DNA from: UBA8518 sp041659585
GTDB lineage: Bacteria > Patescibacteriota > Minisyncoccia > Moranbacterales > UBA2206
Reading direction: 5' to 3'
DNA: 10,461 bases
Assembly: GCA_041659585.1 (NCBI GenBank)
Contig: JBAZXY010000043.1
Span: 1 to 10,461 of the forward strand
A model generated the notes under the pieces. It was given only the letters and a program-made list of their open reading frames with translations. It was not told the origin of the DNA and did not search any database. The position numbers and the translations under genes were made by a program. Shown one piece after another: positions 6,135-10,461 of the stretch; within the stretch, counting starts at the first letter, position 1, and every line of letters begins with the position of its first letter.

Positions 6135-6632
6135 ATGCAAAGAAATCAGAAAAAGTTTAATGCTTCAATGCCTAAGAAAAAGTGGACATTGGCAGGTGAG
6201 ATATGCATGAGAAGAAATAAATGGAATGATGCAGAGGCTCATCCATTTGAAATTTCTTTTCAAGCATTCAGTCCTAGTCATGCTATGAAAGTTGGTTTGG
6301 AGAGAATTAAAGCTTTTGTCAGTAGGGAGAAGAAAGCGGCTGGGACAAAAAAATTCATGCTGAGATCTGTGTATCTAAGAAGCGGATCACATAGATTTTC
6401 CGTGAAAGGTGAATTTCATAACAACAGCATCTTATTTGTGCGGCATGCTAGTCTCGTTTTTGGAAACGAGGTTCTAATGGGGTATGAATATAATAAGCCT
6501 ACCTATTCAGACTCAGAGAGTACGAGTGTGGATGTCATTTGTGTCGGTTGTGGAAAAAAAGTTGACCAAATTTGTGAGACATTGCTGTTGGTGGGTGCTG
6601 GTCATAAGAAATGTGCCTGTGAGCGCAGGTAG
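6135..6632 (+). CDS. Hypothetical protein with C-terminal cysteine cluster
   Basis: This 165-residue protein is probably cytoplasmic; I do not recognise its family. The N-terminal part is basic (many K/R), followed by a mixed alpha/beta middle (PFEISFQAFSPSHAMKVGLERIKAFV). The C-terminus has C-V-G-C and, about 20 residues later, H-K-K-C-A-C, a CxxC...CxC arrangement typical of small zinc-binding modules. Start choice: an in-frame TTG at 6126 would be only one base from the AGGGAGG ribosome binding site (6118-6124), whereas the ATG at 6135 is ten bases away, so I use 6135. It is monocistronic, with a promoter at 6036-6064 and a terminator at 6671-6707. The basic character plus a zinc module allows a nucleic-acid-binding role, but this is a guess. 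Confidence 0.7.
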   Translation: MQRNQKKFNASMPKKKWTLAGEICMRRNKWNDAEAHPFEISFQAFSPSHAMKVGLERIKAFVSREKKAAGTKKFMLRSVYLRSGSHRFSVKGEFHNNSILFVRHASLVFGNEVLMGYEYNKPTYSDSESTSVDVICVGCGKKVDQICETLLLVGAGHKKCACERR

Positions 6633-6670
6633 TCTTTGGAAGAAATAAATATACCCTAAGATAGGAGAAC

Positions 6671-6707
6671 GGGGTTGTATGGAATCGTCCATCAACCCCC
6701 TTTTTTT
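6671..6707 (+). terminator. Intrinsic terminator after the gene at 6135
   Basis: GGGGTTG (6671-6677) pairs with CAACCCC (6693-6699). An inner ATGGA/TCCAT (6679-6683 and 6688-6692) with an ATCG loop extends it, and Ts cover 6701-6707. Confidence 0.93.
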
Positions 6708-6719
6708 ATATAAAATTGA

Positions 6720-6790
6720 AGCTAGGCTCAAAAACGAATAGGGTGTGCATGCAGAAAAGACCAGCGTGGGGGAAGGACCCTATTTTTTTT
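6720..6790 (+). repeat. Structured repeat element, copy D; two-way terminator
   Basis: The first bases AGCTAGGCTCAAA match the start of copies B and C, and the tail (GAAAAGA, then GTGGGGGAAGGACCCTATT and a T-run) matches the 3' end of copies A and B. The whole P2-P3-P4 core is missing. AATAGGGT (6737-6744) pairs with ACCCTATT (6777-6784), followed by Ts to 6790. On the minus strand the same stem is followed by CGTTTTTG, so it may also stop transcription of the antiporter gene, which converges on it. Confidence 0.6.
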
Positions 6791-6813
6791 GTGTTCTGTT
6801 TGGTTTTCCAGAA

Positions 6814-8034
6814 CTATTTCCACGCTAGAACTTTCTTCATCAGTGGTCCACTCATCAAGGTAGTGGCGATGGCCATAATAATAATCGCCACGAAAATTCT
6901 CTCATCTATCAGTTTGGCTTGATAGGCTGAGGTGGCGAGAATAATTTCAACTGCACCTCTGGCATTCATTCCAAATCCGATAGCTAGAGATTCTTGCGTA
7001 TTGAGTTTGGATATCTTTGCTCCAATAAATGCTCCCAGCACTTTTCCAAGAGTGGCAATGCCGATGACAACAAGCACTAGCATCAGGTCAAAGTGTTTCA
7101 AAAAATCTACTTGCAGTCCGACAGCGACAAAATATAACGGTGAAAAGAAAGAGAGAATCATTTGACGCATCGCGGTATGCATCTTGTGTGGTTCGTCGCT
7201 GGAAAAAGCGATTCCTACCAGAAAAGCTCCCAGGACTGCATGGATGCCGATTGCCTCAGCCAAGGTGGCACTGAGAAGAACTAGCACCAAGGTAATGCCT
7301 AAAAACAAGCTGTCGCTGTCAGGCTTCTTTTCAATCCAAAGTGTCAGTTTTTTGGCTAACTTTTTTCCAATGGTGACAGTAAAGAGAAACATGATTAGGA
7401 TGCCAAAAGCGGTTAGGGCTGGATGGATATGGCTTGTGTCGGGAGAAAAATTGGCTACGATGATGGCAAACATTATCCAACCAACAATATCATCAATAGT
7501 GGCAGTGGCCAAAATTACAGAGCCAACTTTGCTCTTGATAAGTCCTAGATCAAGTAATATCCTGGCGATTACCGGTAGAGCGGAAATGGAGAGAGCGGTA
7601 CCGATGAACAAAGGCAGGAGCCACTTGTTTTGGTCAGGCGAATAATTCCAAATCCGGGGGAAGAGAAATACGGAAGCTAGGCCCAGGATAAAAGGAAAGG
7701 ATGAGCCAAAGAAACTTGTCCAGGCGATGGTTTTTCGCAGTGCCTTGATTTTGGGCAGATTGATTTCCAAACCGATGACAAATAATAATAGGATAGCTCC
7801 TAATTTGACGAAAGCGTCTCTGGCTTGAAAAACTGAACCGGAAGAAGCGAAAAGCAGCTGCTTGATATCAGGACAAAATAATCCCAAAATAGTTGGTCCC
7901 AGAATAATGCCTCCGACAAGCTCACCAATAACCTTGGGCATCTTGAAATATTGAGCAAGGCGACCGGAAGCAATGGCCATTAGTAAGAGAATGGCTAGGG
8001 AGAAAATAAATAAGATTAAATCAGTATGGTTCAT
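6814..8034 (-). CDS. CPA2-family Na+/H+ antiporter (NapA/KefB-like membrane domain)
   Basis: This 406-residue membrane protein has about 12 hydrophobic segments covering nearly its full length, as in the Na+/H+ exchanger domain of the CPA2 family. It would exchange Na+ (or K+) for protons across the cytoplasmic membrane. Visible family motifs: GELVGGIILGPTILG near 37-51, ATIDDIVGW with the D181-D182 pair that marks electrogenic members, a lysine in a late helix (TLGKVLGAF, K331), and GMNARGAVEIILA (355-367). The cytoplasmic TrkA/RCK domain of KefB/KefC is absent, so it is closer to NapA-type proteins. The start is ATG at 8034 (minus strand), with no clear ribosome binding site. The promoter is at 8062-8070 and it converges on the gene at 6135. 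A fragment of a close paralogue occurs at 10302-10355. Confidence 0.92.
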   Translation of the reverse strand: MNHTDLILFIFSLAILLLMAIASGRLAQYFKMPKVIGELVGGIILGPTILGLFCPDIKQLLFASSGSVFQARDAFVKLGAILLLFVIGLEINLPKIKALRKTIAWTSFFGSSFPFILGLASVFLFPRIWNYSPDQNKWLLPLFIGTALSISALPVIARILLDLGLIKSKVGSVILATATIDDIVGWIMFAIIVANFSPDTSHIHPALTAFGILIMFLFTVTIGKKLAKKLTLWIEKKPDSDSLFLGITLVLVLLSATLAEAIGIHAVLGAFLVGIAFSSDEPHKMHTAMRQMILSFFSPLYFVAVGLQVDFLKHFDLMLVLVVIGIATLGKVLGAFIGAKISKLNTQESLAIGFGMNARGAVEIILATSAYQAKLIDERIFVAIIIMAIATTLMSGPLMKKVLAWK

Positions 8035-8061
8035 TTTGATGAGGTTATAATTATTATTTTA

Positions 8062-8070
8062 ATTATATCA
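8062..8070 (-). promoter_or_regulatory. Extended -10 promoter of the antiporter gene
   Basis: On the minus strand TG-A-TATAAT (TATAAT at 8067-8062), with ATGACG as a partial -35 sixteen bases upstream. Transcription starts about 20 bases before the ATG, leaving a short leader. It is the third exact copy of this nine-base box in the window. It is divergent to the promoter at 8111. Confidence 0.65.
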
Positions 8071-8110
8071 CAATGGCTTTGTCCGTCATATTTTGTGGTA
8101 TAAAAAGAGA

Positions 8111-8139
8111 TTGACAAAGGATAATCGGTTGGCTATTAT
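8111..8139 (+). promoter_or_regulatory. Promoter of the two-gene operon 8251-9360
   Basis: TTGACA (8111-8116), a 17-base spacer and TATTAT (8134-8139), near-identical in layout to the purE promoter. Transcription should start near 8146, leaving a leader of about 105 bases. The leader contains an inverted repeat TTTATA-CAG-TATAAA (8206-8220). Confidence 0.8.
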
Positions 8140-8250
8140 AGTATATTGGTTCTTTTTATTTTAATAGGGACAGCAAGTGACAAGGCTCATTAAAAACACC
8201 GGTGCTTTATACAGTATAAACAATCAGCGGAAATAGAGGAGGAATGACGA

Positions 8251-8700
8251 ATGGGAGAACAAAAGCAAAAGTGTCTCACAATGTGCACGTATAGCGAAGG
8301 TCACACCGCGCTGGGGCAAGTAGTTTCATTTGCTACCCACCCTGATGATGTTGAGCGGGTTAAAGAAATGTTGCAGGCGGTGAGAACAATCGATCTGCCG
8401 GTGACAGGAAGGGTGAATGTTTCGCATGGCGGATATGGCAGGTATACCCGGTATCAGATTACGCAACATAAGTATGGCGGCGGCGGTTCTGGATATATCG
8501 AAGTGCTAGAAATTGCTGATCCACCGGATGGTCGTTGCGGGGTGGTATTGCATTGTTACAGTATGTATGAGGGCTCTGATTTTTTCGAGTTTGATGGTGT
8601 GGAAAATGCAAAGCTGGCTTGGAAAATTTGTTGGGGCTCAAGCGATAAATACAAAAAAATCAAGGAGCAAAAAGGCTGTTTGCGAGACGTGTGCTGCTGA
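8251..8700 (+). CDS. Hypothetical protein, 149 residues, cysteine-rich ends
   Basis: I do not recognise this family. The protein is soluble, with no signal peptide. Cysteines cluster at both ends: C8 and C12 (CLTMC) near the start, and C143, C148, C149 (GCLRDVCC) at the very end, with C96 and C102 in the middle. A central glycine-rich stretch (HGGYGRYTRYQITQHKYGGGGSGYIEVLEI) suggests beta strands with a flexible loop. AGGAGG (8237-8242) lies eight bases before the ATG, a strong ribosome binding site. It is the first gene of an operon: the next gene starts 36 bases after its stop, with no terminator between. The cysteines might bind metal or form a redox pair; nothing seen decides this. Confidence 0.7.
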   Translation: MGEQKQKCLTMCTYSEGHTALGQVVSFATHPDDVERVKEMLQAVRTIDLPVTGRVNVSHGGYGRYTRYQITQHKYGGGGSGYIEVLEIADPPDGRCGVVLHCYSMYEGSDFFEFDGVENAKLAWKICWGSSDKYKKIKEQKGCLRDVCC

Positions 8701-8736
8701 GGCTGGACCCCCTGGTTCTATGCTGTCGGAGATCAA

Positions 8737-9360
8737 ATGATTGAAGGTGATGTGGTTTTTATGGACATCGACAAAGAGGATAGTGAATTTCGTTTCGGGC
8801 AAAAATATGTGGTCTGGGATGAGGAAGGTCTGCCGACTGTCAAGAAATGCATGGGCACTCATCGCTCCAGTAAGGATGAAAAATGTGGCGTTTGCAAGCA
8901 CATCGGAGGCTTGCTGGTGGTGTTCTGGCATGATGGCACTTGGTGGCGCAGTGACAAGAGTTGGAAAAATCCTAAGCCAAAGTTAATTGAAGAGAATGAG
9001 CTGTGGATTTGGGAGGCAGTCAACAATTTCAGAGAGCTCTTGTCTGGCAAAAGCAGAGAATTTTCCATTGCTTTTTTGGATGGTTCTAAATTTGTTGGCA
9101 AGTGGTCACCTAAAGACAAAAAAGCTCGTCATGCGGAAGGTAAGTACTGTGGCGAGGTTACTTTGAAAGGAGGTAAAGTCAGAACTGGTGAATTTGATTT
9201 CAAGCCCACCATCGAAGCTCCAACCGTTGAAGCTATGCTCATACAACAAGCCGCTGAGAATGATCTTGTAATAGAAAAGATAACTGCGGTCAGGTTCATC
9301 AAGCCTTCGGGTGGCAAGAAGAAATGGTCAGGAGTTTATGCTCCGCCAGATATTGAATAA
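8737..9360 (+). CDS. Hypothetical protein, 207 residues, possible Cys/His metal site
   Basis: I do not recognise this family. The N-terminal 70 residues contain C38, C50, C53 and H55 (KCGVCKH), a spacing compatible with one zinc site, next to an aromatic patch (FWHDGTWWRSDKSW). The second half is beta-rich with repeated glycine turns (FLDGSKFVGKWSPKDKK, then KYCGEVTLKGGKVRTGEFDF) and ends GGKKKWSGVYAPPDIE. No signal peptide or membrane span. The start is ATG at 8737, with CGGAG (8727-8731) five bases upstream. It is the second gene of the operon with 8251-8700 and is followed by a strong terminator (9374-9407). Its pairing with another small cysteine-containing protein suggests a joint role, which cannot be named. 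Confidence 0.7.
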   Translation: MIEGDVVFMDIDKEDSEFRFGQKYVVWDEEGLPTVKKCMGTHRSSKDEKCGVCKHIGGLLVVFWHDGTWWRSDKSWKNPKPKLIEENELWIWEAVNNFRELLSGKSREFSIAFLDGSKFVGKWSPKDKKARHAEGKYCGEVTLKGGKVRTGEFDFKPTIEAPTVEAMLIQQAAENDLVIEKITAVRFIKPSGGKKKWSGVYAPPDIE

Positions 9361-9373
9361 GCTGCTATGCTGC

Positions 9374-9407
9374 AAAGGGCGCACCCAATGGTGTCGCCCT
9401 TTTTTTA
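9374..9407 (+). terminator. Intrinsic terminator of the 8251-9360 operon
   Basis: AAAGGGCG (9374-9381) pairs with CGCCCTTT (9395-9402), extended inside by CACC/GGTG around a CAAT loop. Ts run to 9407. Confidence 0.95.
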
Positions 9408-9457
9408 TTGGTTTATACTTTCAATGTGTCGTATAAATTTCTTCTGTGAATGTTATA

Positions 9458-9475
9458 TGCTATACTGTCAGTATA
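9458..9475 (+). promoter_or_regulatory. Extended -10 promoter overlapped by a palindrome
   Basis: TG-C-TATACT (TATACT at 9461-9466) lies 30 bases before the ATG at 9497, with no good -35. The -10 box is the left arm of a perfect inverted repeat, TATACTG-T-CAGTATA (9461-9475), which also covers the expected start site near 9473. A repressor bound here would block transcription. The leader is about 24 bases and has no Shine-Dalgarno sequence. Confidence 0.55.
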
Positions 9476-9496
9476 AATAATTAAAAATATAAATCA

Positions 9497-10216
9497 ATGA
9501 AAAAAACATTTGTAATGGCCTTTCTTTTGATGTTTGGAATGGTCTCTCAAACTCAAGCTGTGAGCACTAGCTCTTCTCAGGGAGGTGGTAATGCAGCGAG
9601 CACAACACAAACCGCGAACAAAACAACAGCCGCTGCTCAAGGTAATCAAACGGGAAATGCGGTGCAGACCACAGAGCAGAATAAGGTTATGAATCAGGGT
9701 GAAGCTACTCAAATTCAAACTCAGGATCAAACCCAAGTTCAAGCACAAAATGAAGTGAGGACAAAAGACAAAACCAAGGAAAGCAAGGGTAAATTCAATG
9801 CAGACTCTCACCGAAGTGCAATAGCTAATTTTGTTCAGAGCTTGTCGGCAGTGGCTGATAGGGAAAATGGCATTGGACAAGAGGTGCGCACTATCGCTCA
9901 GCAGCAAAATGCAATTAAGGATAGAGCCGCTGATTTGATAAACGCTGTGGAAAATAGAAATGCCGTAAAGACTTTTTTGATTGGCACCAGTTATAGCAAT
10001 CTGGGAGAATTGCGCAGTCAGATGGTGCAGACAAAAAATCAGATTGAGCAGTTGAAGCGATTAGCAGAAAGAGCAGAAAATGAAGGAGATCGAATTGAAT
10101 TGCAAAATCAAATCCAGGTTTTGGAGCGGGAGCAGACCAATAGCGATAGCTTTATTGCTCAAAACGAGAGTAAATTCAGTTTGTTCGGTTGGGCAGTGAA
10201 GCTTTTCAGAAAATAG
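9497..10216 (+). CDS. Secreted Q/T-rich coiled-coil protein, hypothetical
   Basis: This 239-residue protein has a clear Sec signal peptide: MKK, a hydrophobic core (TFVMAFLLMFGMV), and an AQA-like cleavage site after about residue 21 (SQTQA). Residues 22-90 are low-complexity, rich in Q, T, N and A (TQIQTQDQTQVQAQNE), likely disordered. Residues 103-150 form a helical block (SHRSAIANFVQSLSAVADRENGIGQEVRTIAQQQN) that I associate with a recurrent hypothetical family of Patescibacteria. Residues 168-212 are a coiled coil. It ends in a short hydrophobic-basic tail (FSLFGWAVKLFRK). It probably acts outside the membrane, perhaps attached to the cell surface. Function unknown. A terminator at 10243-10269 follows. 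Confidence 0.75.
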   Translation: MKKTFVMAFLLMFGMVSQTQAVSTSSSQGGGNAASTTQTANKTTAAAQGNQTGNAVQTTEQNKVMNQGEATQIQTQDQTQVQAQNEVRTKDKTKESKGKFNADSHRSAIANFVQSLSAVADRENGIGQEVRTIAQQQNAIKDRAADLINAVENRNAVKTFLIGTSYSNLGELRSQMVQTKNQIEQLKRLAERAENEGDRIELQNQIQVLEREQTNSDSFIAQNESKFSLFGWAVKLFRK

Positions 10217-10242
10217 CCAAAAAATACTTTTTTAGCGCATGG

Positions 10243-10269
10243 AAAACCGTCAGCAATGGCGGTTTTTTT
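10243..10269 (+). terminator. Intrinsic terminator after the secreted-protein gene
   Basis: AAAACCGTC (10243-10251) pairs with GGCGGTTTT (10258-10266), with one G-U pair, followed by Ts to 10269. Confidence 0.88.
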
Positions 10270-10289
10270 GATTGCCTATTGGATTAACT

Positions 10290-10355
10290 TATGATGTGCT
10301 GGCTAGAACTTTCTTCATCAGCGGTCCGCTCATCAAGGTGGTGGCTATGGCCATA
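10290..10355 (-). pseudogene. 3'-end fragment of a second CPA2 antiporter gene
   Basis: On the minus strand 10355-10302 reads MAIATTLMSGPLMKKVLA, identical to residues 387-404 of the antiporter at 6814-8034, and then ends in STS and a TAA stop at 10290-10292. The 54 bases differ at four places, and one more difference lies in the next base; all are third-codon, silent changes. Similarity stops sharply at 10355, where the upstream part of the gene is missing. The rest of the window to 10461 is AT-rich, and I see no gene in it. Confidence 0.75.
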
Positions 10356-10461
10356 GGAAAAAATGAGGACATAGGTTTTTTTGTTTTTATATCCAAAGTA
10401 TTTGTGATAAGCTTAGGTTGAGATTAATCATTTAGAAATTATTAAAATTATGTCTATATGG

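Noticed and set aside
6793..6814. GTTCTG/CAGAAC hairpin at the antiporter 3' end as its terminator
   Set aside because: On the minus strand it is followed by As, not Ts. The element D stem further downstream, followed by CGTTTTTG, is a better candidate.
7184..7645. 153-codon plus-strand ORF
   Set aside because: Antisense shadow of the antiporter gene; long open frames are common opposite membrane-protein genes.
9494..9907. 137-codon minus-strand ORF
   Set aside because: Antisense to the Q-rich secreted protein; repetitive codons leave the reverse strand open.

Overview
The window is AT-rich bacterial DNA read with the standard code (TGA is used as a stop). Its genes are small, spaced and mostly transcribed singly. 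Several products resemble hypothetical families I associate with Patescibacteria (CPR, Parcubacteria-like): a secreted Q-rich protein with a coiled coil, a 627-residue protein with a zincin-like motif, and short cysteine-containing proteins. This placement is inference from style and family resemblance; there is no rRNA or marker gene to settle it. No tRNA, rRNA, CRISPR array, transposase or phage gene was seen.

Layout. Bases 1-380 hold the terminator of an upstream gene and the first copy of a structured repeat (element A), followed directly by a promoter. A winged-helix protein gene (381-884), an unknown 125-residue gene (1210-1587) and element B (1657-1786) follow. Next come a GNAT acetyltransferase gene (1926-2396), a PAP2 lipid phosphatase gene (2413-3030) in the same operon, and the 627-residue gene with an HEENH motif (3114-4997). 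purE (5299-5808) has a leader containing a candidate 27-residue ORF and an attenuator-like hairpin. Then come element C, a gene with a C-terminal zinc-finger-like cysteine cluster (6135-6632), element D acting as a two-way terminator, and a CPA2 Na+/H+ antiporter on the minus strand (6814-8034). Two unknown genes in one operon (8251-8700, 8737-9360), a secreted coiled-coil protein (9497-10216) and a short fragment of a second antiporter gene (10302-10355) close the window.

The genes do not form one obvious pathway. PAP2 phosphatase (lipid carrier or phospholipid recycling), PurE (purine synthesis), the antiporter (Na+/H+ balance) and the acetyltransferase are housekeeping or accessory functions. 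Regulation is unusually legible. Most transcription units have a recognisable promoter (TTGACA-17-TATAAT type, or an extended -10 TGATATAAT used three times) and a strong intrinsic terminator.

The strongest candidate for something undescribed is the intergenic element in copies A-D. A and B are full length, share about 80% identity over an 83-base core of identical length, and differ by compensatory changes in two separate helices. Both end in a U-tract. This suggests a multi-copy structured RNA or an RNA-like mobile repeat. The second candidate is the purE leader.
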